Shown here: positions 23,860 to 34,842 of the stretch, in pieces | How the letters are laid out: the number at the start of each line of letters is the position of its first letter | Numbering within the stretch: position 1 is the stretch's first letter | Assembly (NCBI GenBank): GCA_951799445.1 | Contig: OX637287.1 | Span: 41,445,724-41,509,723 of the forward strand | Direction of reading: 5' to 3' | Source: Pseudisothecium myosuroides | Lineage: Eukaryota > Streptophyta > Bryopsida > Hypnales > Lembophyllaceae | Length of the DNA stretch: 64,000 nucleotides | Made by a program: the position numbers and the translations under genes | Notes under the pieces: model-generated | Told to the model about the DNA's origin: nothing | Seen by the model: only the letters and a program-made list of their open reading frames with translations | The model's database searches: none

Positions 23860-24480
23860 TGGAGATCCATATTGTGGACAGCTTTGTCCGTGCGGTAGAA
23901 GTTTGCAGACTTTAGTGGAAGAACTGGCTCTGCTGAATGATGAGCGTGCATGAATTTTTATTGATGGGATCTACAATTTTGGAAACTAGTTAGATCCTCT
24001 GCACATGCATGAGTGTGAGGAATTCACTTAAATAATAAATTGTTGTTGCTTGTTTAGTGCATGAAGCATTTGTGTGTCCTTAGCAGCGTTTTTTAGAGGT
24101 CGAAGTGCATACGTACTGCTGGATTGATGTATTAGGAGTTTGCGTATTTTGTTGGAAGAAGAAGTGCAAGGGTTTAGGGTCCGCTTGCATGAATTTTTGG
24201 TGATTGGGATCTCTACAATTTTGGAAATGAGGAATTGAGTTTGTTCTTGTGCAGTTGTGCACATGATTGAGGAATTCACTTGAATTTTACAACGATCAAT
24301 TGTTGTAAGCTGCTCGTCTAGTGAAGGATGTCCGTTTTTTTTGCAGAGAATGGTAGAGATAGGAGTGATTGATGTATTTAAAAGTTTGGAGACTTTGTTG
24401 TAAGAAAGTCAAGGTGATCGATGACGTTTCTTGCATGAATGTTTCGTGATTCTGCATTAGATTTTCGCTTTTCTGCATTG
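23860..24480 (+). repeat. diverged ~240-bp tandem repeats in the 3' flank of the polyketide synthase
   Basis: Units beginning GCATGAATTTTT lie near 23,949 and 24,188, with a partial third unit near 24,430. Shared blocks in order are GGGATCT-CTACAATTTTGGAAA-type, GAGGAATTCACTT, a TTGTTG block, then GATTGATGTATT followed by AGTTTG. Part of a further unit overlaps the likely 3' untranslated region. The arrangement suggests local unequal duplication of the 3' end of the gene. Confidence 0.65.
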
Positions 24481-24777
24481 TTTTTTACTGTAAAGCTTGT
24501 CAACTAATTTCCCGACTTATTTTTTTGTATTAATGAACAAATTGAAAAATTAGAAGGCTTTCATTCATTTGATTGAATAGTGTCATTCTTCTGTATCCCG
24601 TACGTGTTCCCGTTCTGTATATATTAATCTAATACATATATGAACCTAGCTTGGACCAATGTTGCTGGAGGACCAATCTTGCTTGACGTGTGTTTGGTTG
24701 CTTGTGAACGCAATTCATTATTAAATTGTTCTATGCAATCGTCTTTTATAGGTGATTATTGAAAGGTGTTTAATCCC

Positions 24778-26141
24778 TTAAACCCTAAAGGACCATGGCC
24801 TTTTACATGCCAAAAAACACTCAAAACTGTCATTTCTATAGCAAAAAGTAAAATAAATTGAAATTTTTTTTTCCACATCTAACCATAGGATCTTACATCT
24901 AACTAGTATGAGAATGTGTGGAAAAAATTTCAGAATTTTTGAGTGCACAGATTGCAAGATATCTACGCTCAAAGTGAAAAAAACAAGTTTTTCAGCACAT
25001 TGCGGGACTAGATTTTTTGACTTTGAACATTTTTAACTTAAACTTTTTGCACTACACTGAAGAATTGAGTTGAGAGTCTAGGGGGAAAAAGAAACTAAAA
25101 AAAACTTAATTTTCATTCTTAAAAAAATTGTTAAGTAGAAGTAGGTACAAGATAGAAGGAAAATCTAAAATATTAGTATCTATTAGATGGAATTAAAATG
25201 CACAAATCCCAATGGTGAGATTGTTCTAGCAAGCACACTAAACCATGTGAACCTTTTTTTTTTGAAAAATTGCAAAAATTGTATTTAGAAATGAATCCTA
25301 CAAATTATTTTTTTCAAGAAGATGCTTTGAGGGTTGTCTATTCTGACGTGATGCTGTCTTTTCCCGTCGGGATGTCAAGACGCGTCAGGATTTACGTCAG
25401 CCAAAAAATGGTGGATGGTCGGTCCGTCGACTAGGACGGCCTATACGGACAGGTCCGTTGACCGGGACGGCCTGTATGGATAGGCCGTCCACGGAAAAAA
25501 ATTCTTTTTTTTTGGATCTTGACGGAAGCTATTTTTTTTTTTGACACAAGCATGTTGAACAACACACTGCAAAGGGATTCTGTTAGGTAGAGAGGCTGAT
25601 GTCACACCAGATAAAGACAACCTGTCACCACCAAGTATTAAACCCGCAACCATGTCATTTGATTTGGGTACCTTATCACCATCATCCGGTAGTTTAGGGT
25701 CATCTTGGACCACAGACACTAGATTTGGATCCCGACATACCGTCGGTTAGACGGATGTCCGAACGTGACGTGATGGGGACAACCCTGGATGCTTTAATTG
25801 CTCAAAAAACAAGATTGTCCATAACTTTCTCATGACAAATCTAAACTGAAATGAATCAAAGCTTTCCAGATAGAAAAAAAAATAATCTATGAGAAAAAAA
25901 AAATTTTAATTCAAGTTTTTACATATTTTTTTTGTTGCCCCCTCTCCTCTATTTTGAGCTTATTTGGGCATAACTTTTATTCCCAAGCATGAATTGAAAA
26001 AAAAATTATATTCCCACAAAGCTATTCAACTTTTCTATCTTTAAAAAAAAATTCAAAAAATCATGACAAAATTTCAACCCGTAGGTACCTGCCCAAAATC
26101 CCATTTGTCCCTCGAAGGGACAATGGTCCTTTAGGGGTTAA
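24778..26141. mobile_element. TTAA-flanked non-autonomous element C (piggyBac-like ends), interrupted by a hAT element
   Basis: The left end is TTAA (24,778-24,781) then ACCCTAAAGGACCATGGCC. The right end is AATGGTCCTTTAGGGG then TTAA (26,138-26,141). The terminal repeats match over about 15 bases apart from the first base. The interior matches element B. A 459-bp hAT-type element with its 8-bp duplication sits inside it. Without that insertion the element is about 897 bp. Confidence 0.72.
25329..25787. mobile_element. hAT-superfamily MITE nested in element C, with 8-bp target duplication
   Basis: The right end read inward is CAGGGTTGTC, the standard hAT terminus. The left end is GAGGGTTGTC (first base changed). 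Exact 8-bp duplications GATGCTTT lie at 25,321-25,328 and 25,788-25,795. The interior has several GGACGGCC/GGTCCGT motifs and a short, probably accidental, minus-strand open frame. It carries no transposase. Confidence 0.88.
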
Positions 26142-26298
26142 CCGTGGAAGGATGCAGCCCATGACCAAGGTAAGTCACCAAAATACTCCAATTACTCAAC
26201 CTCTGATAAGTTCATTGTTTGTTTCTACAATAAACAATGAAGTCCATCGATTCTAAAGGATTGTCTAGTCCTATATGGTCAAACTTCGTCTAACTCAA

Positions 26299-26669
26299 TT
26301 AACCTCTAAAGAACCAAGTGGCTGTTCAATCACTTCAATGTATACAAGAAATTTGAAAAAGTTCCACACAAAGTTAATTTTGGTCAGATAATTGGATTTT
26401 CATAAAATTTTGTCATAAAGTGATTAAGTGTGAATATATATGAGTTAAAGTAAGGTTGGAAAAAAACTTTTTTCTTTAGTAACTTCAAACATTATAATCT
26501 TTCAACTTGTGAGGTCAAAGTATCTCAATTTTTTTTATACATTCCTATATTAGTCTAGTACATATTTTTATGGTTTCATTTTTTTAAAATTTTTTAAGTT
26601 TTATTCTTTTAGGGGTAGATTTTGGCAATTTCTTGCTTGAAATGTGCCTAAATCCTTTTAATAGGTAAG
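26299..26669. mobile_element. decayed TTAA element D
   Basis: The left end is TTAA (26,299-26,302) then CCTCTAAAGAACCAAG, matching elements A-C. The interior (TAACTTCAAACATTATAATC and the following blocks) matches the right half of element A at 16,960-17,160. The right end is eroded (AATCCTTTTAATAGG then TAAG). It is a deletion derivative of about 370 bp. Confidence 0.55.
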
Positions 26670-27522
26670 CTTTTCCAAATATATTCTAATTTTAATATAA
26701 TTAATATTTGTTATATAAGGCTATGTATAAAATATCAATGTCAAAACTCTCTATTAGTTTTAATCATAAATAAATTATAATTGTAAACCAATAAGTAAAA
26801 ATAAAAAGATAAATATAAGAAAAAATCCAATTAATAAGGAATTTTTCCAAGAGGAGAAAGTAGCTACAGAAAATAGTATGAAATTTTTTCAAGTTTTTGT
26901 TTCCTTTTTTACACCAAAATGCCCAAACAACCATCGTGACAAACTTCAAATCAAATCACTAAGACTAAGCTAAATTCAGCCTTTACATAATTGACTGATA
27001 AACTTTGATCATTTATGTGTGTAAATTTTAACATTTTCTAAGGATATTGATTTTTTTTTAAAATTTTGGAAAAATCAAGATTTTTATAATTTTTAAAATT
27101 ATAATATGTATAATTGTAAAATAATATCAATTAGAATATATTTTAGAATACATTTTCAAAACAGCGAAACCGTGCAGATTGCCCAAGCATCCTCCTCACT
27201 GTGGTTGCTCAAGAAGTCTATTCACATGGTTTTGACTTCTGCAACTCTAATTTCAATTGCTTTTAGCACTGCTAATCAATACTCCGTATAATGCAACTTC
27301 GGCTTTGCTCGTACAGATGTTGATAACCGCAACGCTCCATTTTTGAATCTGCTTTCCTTGTTTGAGCACAGCAAATACCTAAAGCTTACACATAATACTG
27401 AATTCTAGATTCAAGCACCCTGCAATGCAGAACTTGTTGGAACTTACACATGTTCATGAAGGAAGTTGCTTACTATTCACATATCTACACCAATCATAAT
27501 CTATGCACAAGAGAATATGAAT
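26670..27522. other. AT-rich intergenic DNA at the 3' end of the beta-ureidopropionase gene
   Basis: No gene is supported. The last 200 bases, more balanced in composition, are likely the 3' untranslated region of the minus-strand gene to the right. Confidence 0.45.
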
Positions 27523-30500
27523 CTACACTGCTCCATTGCTTTTGGCAGATGGCCCATCCAAACGTGAGTCACGGATGACTTGAGGTTTGAAATCATGCTT
27601 CACATAATCCCTGAAGAAATCCGCATACATCTCATAACGCGCGGTCAACCTGAACCCCCACTTGTCTTTCACCTGCTGGCATAAATTCAGGTCCAGCTTT
27701 GCAACCAGCAAACCATCCCGACACCGAGACAAGCTGGGACTGCAGGATGCATCAGGAGCTGCAATGAAGCTGGAGCCGTAAAAGTGGCCGAAGTCCTTGT
27801 GAGCTGGCTTCCCATCGCCAGACGTGAATTCTCTTGGAAATACCTCCGTTCCCACACGGTTGATGGCTCCCACAAAATATGTGTTGGCGATGGCCGCGTT
27901 TCGTGCCTGTGCCCCAACCATACAACCGAATCAAAGGTAAGTAAATCTACAATACTTTAAGTGCTGAGCATAGCTACTATTATGATAATGGTCAAATTCC
28001 TATACACAGTTTTTAGCAAATCGAGAGGATTCAAATGCACCAAGGAACACATTGCTCGGATAGCACATGCACAAGCTATAAGAAATCACATTATCTAAAA
28101 CCGACACAAGTTCTAATTGAGGTGGTATACACTCTCAGAAATCAATATTTAATTATTCTGTAAAATATTGGGTGTTGCATTTAGGTAGGTGTCACAAATA
28201 AGGTTCCACTACCTTCAGAATCTCAGTCTTTGGCGGCAAATCAATCTAATAACCAGAGCAAATGAAGGGAACTAGGATTGGATCATGGTTTGATTTTTAT
28301 TTTATGGTTTAGTTCTAAGGTCCTGTCCAAGACAAGCAGATCACAAAACAATAGCTAGTACTGCAAATATGAAAATCACACCATCTATATGAGCAAATGC
28401 CCAAGACTACGTGTGTAACTGCTGCGGGATGTGAGAACGATGTTGAAACACAAATGCTGATTTCATCACAGTATTTACAATACCTCAATTGGCCACATAG
28501 GTTCACTGAGGTCTCCCACAGTTGCTGAGGGGTTGAAGACAATCTCGGCTCCATTCATGCCAAAAGCTTGCCAGTTCATAGGGTGATGTCTCCCGTAGCA
28601 GATGTTCACTGCTATCTTGCCGAATTCTGTTTCAAACACGGGGTGTCCAGTGTTGCCTTCCATGTAGTAGGTGCTCTCATTGAAGTCCCCTACGCGTGGA
28701 ATATGGTTCTGTCATCCAAGGCACCCAATCACATTAGCGGACAAGAGTGCTGTAAAAGACCCGTCTTGCAGACTCGGCGATCTATGGGGTGTGGAAGGGG
28801 CCGAAAGTTCTATCTGAAATATGTAGGACCCTAGAGTATTCATAAATGTCAAATGTCAATGAACCAAAACCAACCTACCCCTTTTTTTTCCTACATTTTC
28901 TATTAGACCCTAAGCGGGATGGCGTGCACATCCAAGCAGCTGTTCCGGTCTGTTCACAACCCTACTCACTATAAGAGTTGTGATTTATGGTGGTCTTTAA
29001 AGAGCACCCTAAAATCGAGATCTGGGGGTCTTCATCTACAAGGGTCTTCAGGCATATCCAGCCTGGAGGAAGAAACCATATATACAAAAGGTTTCCTCCT
29101 CCAGGTCCTCTAAAATACAAATTGGAATAGTGTAGAGGACACACCAGTAGGAAAGGCAACGAATCCCCATCCAAAGTGTAATTATCCAAAGAACCGTAGT
29201 GTGCTTACAAAAAACAAAGGCCAACGAGATCAACCCCAAGGAGACCCCTATTTAGTAAAAAAATTATGAGACCCTAAGCAAGATGACCTGCACACTCTAG
29301 GGGACTTCAAAGTATCAGGCCCAGAGAAAGAAGCCCTAAGGAATGCGCAGTTTCCTCCTCCAGATTCTCTATTGAACAAACAAGAGTAGTATGGGGGACA
29401 AGCTAGCATGGAAGGCAACGAAGTCCTATCTAAAGTCAATTCATAGCCAACACCACCAAAACTTTGCTCCATTCATGTGAAAGAGGCTCAGACTGACAAT
29501 CTGCATACCTTTCGGTGCTTTCCGATAACATTTCCATGGTTACCAATGATGACAGCTGTGTTCCACAAGGTGCTCCCATGGGCCTCGTCTCGCTCCAAAA
29601 TGGGGCTCACGATCACCATGTTGTGCTTCTGCGCCAGTGCTTGCAGGAATGTAGTCGACTCTCCGCTTTCTGCACTCTCCGCAAACTCGCACCAGCTCTT
29701 CTCACGTGTGCAAAACGCGAACGGCATTGTCCAGGCTTCCTGTCAACCAATTCCTTGTTTATTTAAAACGCATTCCACATCCTAGAGTAGTCGGGACCAC
29801 TCACCCTTCTCCACCGTAGACGCAAATTGAACAATTAAACTTCAAATCTCACATGGAGTTAGGAAATTACTACATGATTGATAACGTGGCTAAGTAAGGA
29901 CAACCATGAACTCAAGATTGTGTCCGAAGGGAATCCATGAACAATTCAAGGGTGTTGAGGCAACTCCTTAAAAATGTTTAGTCCAGAAGGTTACCTTTCT
30001 GTGCACCTTATCCAAATTATCATTGATTGTAGAATTGCAAGCTTTAACTCTCTCGGCAGAGAGAATAGTTATGTGCTGTAAAGGTGAAGTGCTTGTATTC
30101 AATAAAATTTTCACTAATTGAATTAAACGTCACAAGATGTACAAGATTCTTGAACCGTTTTCTTCTGCGAGATTTAAGACTGAATCCTCGATAGTCAGAG
30201 GAAGTTTCGAGTCACTGAAGAACATTTTTTGAATTTGCTAAGCCGCTGGAACCCTGGGGGGTGGAGGCGATGGCATGTCTAGCCTACCTGTAGACAAAGG
30301 ATGTTCACGCCAGCTTTCCCAGCGACGTCAATGAGACGGCCGACTCTCTCCATGATGGCATGTTTCTGCTGCAAGAATGGTGATGTCGTTGGCAAGACTA
30401 TCGCATTCTGGATCAAGCCAACGGTTACATTCCGCGGCGCTCGCATCTGCTCTGGCTCGGCGGTAAATTCGAATGTCTGACCACAACGAGGACTTTAGTT

Positions 30501-30976
30501 CACTTCAAATTTAAACACTGGAAAAAAATATATTTCGGCAATGCAAATATGAAGCTAGAGTTCCAATCTGGGCACCAACAAAATTCAGCGGGTGACAGAG
30601 ATGCAAACATACTTGCAGGTCGAAATTCTCTTCATTGGATTCGTCGCCGAGGTGCTTGTCTATGGATCCTGGCGTCACAACGCGCCCTCGGTTGCACCCA
30701 TACAACACGCGGCTCACTTCCTGCAGAATTCTTGACGGTAAAACAGCAATCGATACTCTTCAAACGAAACCCTAATTGGATCGAAATCTGTCCAGAGAGA
30801 ATTGAGCGAAACCCACAACCTAGATCCACCCGAGTGCACAAATCTACAGCCATGGCGTGAATTGCCGGTGAAAAAACGCTAACCTGGAAGAGAGGCGGTG
30901 GAAGCTCCGAAGCCAACAACCGGTAGAGCGTTTCATGTCCCTGCAGCGACCCCTTGCTTGAATTCTCTTCTTCCAT
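27523..30976 (-). CDS. PYD3: beta-ureidopropionase (N-carbamoyl-beta-alanine amidohydrolase)
   Basis: This enzyme performs the last step of reductive pyrimidine breakdown, hydrolysing N-carbamoyl-beta-alanine to beta-alanine, CO2 and ammonia. Six exons, all joined in phase 0 at GT-AG sites, are 30,976-30,884, 30,720-30,613, 30,476-30,288, 29,739-29,509, 28,708-28,484 and 27,906-27,523. They give 409 residues, about the length of the Arabidopsis enzyme. The nitrilase-fold catalytic residues are in place: Glu131 (start of exon 4, [10 protein letters not shown]), Lys207 (end of exon 4, GKHRK) and Cys244 (NICYGRHHP). The signatures [22 protein letters not shown] and [12 protein letters not shown] are also present. 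The short N-terminal extension fits the plant enzymes, and no targeting peptide is evident, so it is presumably cytosolic. The gene appears intact. Intron 4 (28,709-29,508) contains a repeat described separately. Confidence 0.97.
28905..29470. repeat. two diverged copies of a repeat inside intron 4 of the PYD3 gene, with a hairpin
   Basis: Copy 1 (about 28,905-29,260) and copy 2 (about 29,268-29,470) share GACCCTAAGC at the start, a TTTCCTCCTCCAG block and a GGAAAGGCAACGAA-type block. Copy 1 holds a tight hairpin: 16 bases at 29,062-29,077 pair with 29,090-29,105 with one mismatch around a 12-base loop. The two copies together make up most of this 800-bp intron. The repeat is non-coding and its class is unknown. 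Confidence 0.65.
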
Positions 30977-31462
30977 CTCTCAGTGCGCCCCTACTCCACC
31001 AATTACACCAACTAAGCTTAATGGATTCGATTGCAAGGCAAAGCAAAGGGGAACAAGTGAGAGCAGTATGCCTGGTCATCTGAAGCAGCTGTAGCTTCTT
31101 GTATGGACTAAAAAGTTTGTCCTCACTTTTAGGGCTACCATTCTGCTTTACTGTCTCTGATATGCCACCGAGATGGCTCATTTCGAAGTTTGAAAATATT
31201 TCCATTCTAGTTGATGCATCCTGATTGCTAGAACACGAACAAGCAATAGAGTTCTAATATTTTCTCAATTGACAGCGAATTTGGTCACTGTCCATTTGCG
31301 AGTTACCAGCCCCTACTCTTCTCAAAACCTGTCTGACGCCAGAGTCCAGGTTTGCAAGTGCAACCATGGCCCTGTTGCAAATCTCACTGAACCACATATT
31401 CATTTTTTTTTTCTGCACCCAGCTTCCTTTTCGGATTTGACATCAAATAGCTGCAATGTAGA

Positions 31463-32041
31463 CATCTTTGCTTGCTTGCTTGCTTCCAAACCAAATATAA
31501 TGCATTCTCGACTTGCTATACCTCTGCTTTCCAAATTGTTTACAAATAAGCACAAGATGTGAAGATGCAGTATTTATTGAGAGTAGAGGAACATCTTTGC
31601 TTGCTTGCTTGCAAACCAAACGCATTCTTGGCTTGCCATACCTATGCTTTCCAAATTGTTTGCAAATAAGCACAAGAAGTGAAGATATTTTGTTGAGAAA
31701 AAGACAGACATCTTTCCTTGCAAATCAATGCATTCTCGACTTGCCATACCAATGCTTTCCAAATTGTTTACAAATAAGCACAAGAAATGAAGATGCAGTA
31801 TTTATTGAGAACAGACGAACATCTTTGCTTGCTTGCAAACCAAATGCATTCTTGGCTTGCCATACCTATGCTTTCCAAATTGTTTCCAAATAAGCGCAAG
31901 AAGTGAAGATATTTATTGAGAAAAGACGGACATCTTTTGCTTGCTTGCAAATCAATGCATTCTCAACTTGCTCTATCTATGCTTTCCAAATTGTTTTCAA
32001 ATAATAAGCACAAGAAGTGAAGATCTTTACTGAGAACAGAC
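31463..32041. repeat. five-unit tandem repeat (~110-125 bp) with alternating unit types
   Basis: Units start near 31,463, 31,590, 31,708, 31,818 and 31,929. Each begins ACATCTTT followed by GCTTGC repeats and contains GCTTTCCAAATTGTTT and AAGCACAAGA. Units 2 and 4 share CATTCTTGGCTTGCC, while units 1, 3 and 5 have CATTCTC-type sequence. Units 1 and 3 also share GCAGTATTTATTGAG. The alternation indicates a two-unit higher-order repeat. The open frames running through it on both strands are artefacts. It lies about 500 bp upstream of the PYD3 start. Confidence 0.9.
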
Positions 32042-32139
32042 ACCAGTTACCATCGTACTCCTTTCTTGTAATAACAACATATGCATCAATTGTCGACTAC
32101 CGTATACTATAAACCTGATCAAAGCATGTTGGTGTCGTT

Positions 32140-32778
32140 TCATGGTAAATTGCCATTGGAGGTTTCAAGGTCAGAAGAATCCGATGAACCTGAACGAACA
32201 CTTATCAGTTCAAGTACCATCTCTTTCAGATCCTCGTTCCCGTCTTCGTCCAGCTCGTCTTCGTCCAGCTCAGTCTGTCAGAAATTTCTCACCATTCTCA
32301 CATCAGAAAGTTTTAGTTTTTACTCAGCAGGGTTTATATAAGTGTGTATTAGTCTATTCTGCGTCTCTTTTAAGGCTGATTTTTAGCAACTGATATACGG
32401 AGTAAGACTTAGACAGTTCAGTGGTTTCGGCCACCCTGAGGAATGGATCGACATTGAGAATTGAAAGATTCCATGTGTAATGTAATGATGGATCTCACTG
32501 TGAAATGTTGTCTGAGATCATATTTTGGTCTAAACTTGTTCCCAAGATCCTCAGTAACAACACTCTTTTAACACCAAGTGCAAACACACCTGTAAGTAGA
32601 AATATGCAAAGAGAACATCTTCAGGACATAAAATAGTGCCATGGACAATATGGAAATAGTTATCCTCGAGCATGGCCAAAACTGAGTTGAGGAGACCACG
32701 GCCATTTATGCAAATGATGGAGAGTTGTGACTTGCCATTCCATTGTGTTACATCCACCTGTTTCACGCAATTCCACAT
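32140..32778 (-). CDS. small ACT-like domain protein, or orphan 3' end of a bHLH-ACT transcription factor gene
   Basis: Exon 1 runs from ATG at 32,778 to 32,590 and exon 2 from 32,274 to the stop at 32,140, joined in phase 0 (CAG then GTGTG; GACAG then ACTGAG), giving 107 residues. Residues 8-63 look like the ACT-like fold at the C-terminus of many plant bHLH proteins: VDVTQWNGKSQLSIICINGR, then LLNSVLAMLED, then IVHGTILCPEDVLF, ending FAYFYLQ. An acidic stretch (TELDEDELDEDGNEDL) and an EMVLELI helix follow, also typical. An AG at 32,758 would allow this to be an internal exon, but no bHLH exon is visible between it and the stress-protein gene at 34,843. It may be a free-standing ACT peptide or a truncated gene. 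Domain recognition is by eye. Confidence 0.5.
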
Positions 32779-33807
32779 TATTCAGTTGAAGTGAAATGAA
32801 TGGCTATTATGTTCAAATTTGTTAACTTGACATAACTCATAGCGCCAAAATTGTGACATTCAAGTGCACAAAGTTTTGAAAACTAAGACTAGTTTACATA
32901 TTTGATTAGTTTAGCCTATATTGAAAAGCACCACCAATTTAACAAATTTGACATTTGTTGTCGAAATCAAGTCCAAGGAATTGCTGCATTGATCACTTTC
33001 CAAGACCATTAATTGATACACAACATTCGTTAGCCTTTATCTTGAATATGAGAATCAACATCACAAGTTTAAGATTGGAGCTTAGTTTTCAGAAATTTAT
33101 TTAAATTTACTAACCACTATTTCACTTCTATAAAATCTCTTATTTTCCTTCTACTATGTTAGTAATGGCAACTTGAAGATAGCAAGTCAACTCACAAGAT
33201 TTAGAAAACATTGAATATAAACGTGGTGAAGAATTTTAATTTAGGATTTTAATTAAAATTTGAATAAATTAAAGAATGATTCATTCTCAAATTGTCTTAG
33301 ATCATTCAACTAAAAATTTAGTACATTCCATTTAAATGTTAGTGGAAGCAAGATAGTATATTCATTTGGCTATAGAAAAATATTGAAAGTGAAAAGTGCA
33401 CCCAAGGATACTCCGATGATAAAGTGCCATGATTGAACACAGATTGATTCATATATGGTACTTGAACATGTCCTAGCATTCAAGGAAGAAAACATGTTAT
33501 GAAAGAGATATAATTGAGCATTGTGATTTTTATTGTCTCCAAGTTATAAAGATGTAGTTTGAAATGTCTTTTTACATTCCGAAGAATATGAAGAGGCTTA
33601 TTCAGGTTATTCTAAAGTCAATTAAAGATCTAGTCTTTTGGTCTTATGATTTTTGAACTTCCTTAATCTTTATGGACTCTTGGTTTACAAATTATCATGG
33701 AATATCTTGTATCTAAGATTAAGTATATAGACAACAATCTAAATCCCAAAAATAGCTTGATGGTGTGTGTTTAACGTCTAGCATATAAATCATCCCTTTT
33801 GCTACCG
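32779..33807. other. AT-rich intergenic DNA, nothing recognised
   Basis: I looked here on the minus strand for bHLH or other upstream exons of the ACT reading frame and found none. Confidence 0.5.
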
Positions 33808-34147
33808 TATGAAATCATTGGTCATTGGAAAATGCAAAAGCGCTCATTGGAAGTCAAACTATTGTAGAAGACCTCCCCTTTTCATACAAAATTTTGAGGG
33901 TATGAAATCATTGGTCATTGGAAAATGGAAAAGTGCTCATTGGAAGTCAAACTATTGTAGAAGACCTCCCCTTTTCATACAAAATTTTGAGGGTATGAAA
34001 TCATTAAAAGCGCTAATTGGAAGTCAAACTATTGTAGAAGACCTCCCCTTTTCATACAAAATTTTGAGGGTATGAAATCATTAAAAGCGCCAATTGGAAG
34101 TCAAACTATTGCAGAAGACCTCCCCTTTTCACACAAAATTTTGAAGA
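33808..34147 (+). repeat. 93-bp tandem repeat, four units (93, 93, 77, 77 bp)
   Basis: Units start at 33,808, 33,901, 33,994 and 34,071, each beginning TATGAAATCATT. The last two lack the same 16 bases after that motif, so the deletion arose before the last duplication. Since 93 is a multiple of 3, an open frame of 88 codons runs through with a repeating 31-residue peptide. There is no sign that it is translated. Confidence 0.93.
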
Positions 34148-34244
34148 TGAATAGTTGCACTTCTATCCTATATAGAATTTTTTTTGTCATTCACTAGACG
34201 GTTGCAACGTCATTTAAGGATTAATGAAAGAAAGCCTCCAAATG

Positions 34245-34715
34245 TACAATAATACATTTTTTTTATTAGATGCCCATATCTAAAGTTACGACATCCAAAG
34301 CTTGTTGGACAAAGAAGAAAATTACAGGCAAATTGTGCATAATCCTTCTTTTACTTCTAAAATTTGGCAAGTATGTATTTCACACCAAATAGTATGTATT
34401 TCACACCAAATAGAATGAAATTATTTAGAGAAATATTTCTATGTCCACTATGAAAATCTTTTAAAATGAATCAAAATCTATCACATAAGGCAATAAAAAT
34501 AGGTTTTCTTTCACCTTCAAACACTGTGAAATCTTCTAATCTACACGATCAAATTTTCCAAATTTCAACACATTCTCATAGTAATCTAGCACAAGTTTTC
34601 ATGGTTGAATTGCAAAGAAAAACTTTTTTTATTTCATTTTTTCTCAATGCACAAGAAAGTGACACTGCTTTTGACAATTGCCGCTTCAAACGCACCCAAT
34701 TTTCTCTAGGGGATA
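34245..34715. mobile_element. 5'-truncated fragment of a TTAA-type element (E)
   Basis: Ordered similarity to the right half of element A (16,770-17,165): a block with a GATGCC-type word and AAAGTTAYGA, then CTTCAAACRYTRTRAAATC-type sequence, then AATCTAGCACAAGTTTTCAT with a GGTTGAATT word, and an end resembling TTTTCTCTAGGGG then ATAA. The left end and the right TTAA are lost or mutated. Confidence 0.45.
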
Positions 34716-34842
34716 AATATATGCATAATCCTCAATACAACAATTTCACAAGAAATTAATGGCAACACCAAATCTCCACCCTTTCAATTGAGGCTAATTA
34801 TACGTAACCCACATACTTATACACACTCATACATGATCACTC

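Noticed and set aside
30632..30976. 114-codon frame starting at the PYD3 ATG
   Set aside because: It is exon 1 read through into intron 1. Only the first 31 codons belong to the enzyme.
31443..31950. Several overlapping open frames on both strands sharing CFPNCLQIST-like peptides
   Set aside because: They are translations of a tandem DNA repeat. The same peptide recurs because the repeat unit does, and both strands are open.
33808..34147. CRISPR-like array
   Set aside because: The units are head-to-tail copies without unique spacers, in plant DNA.
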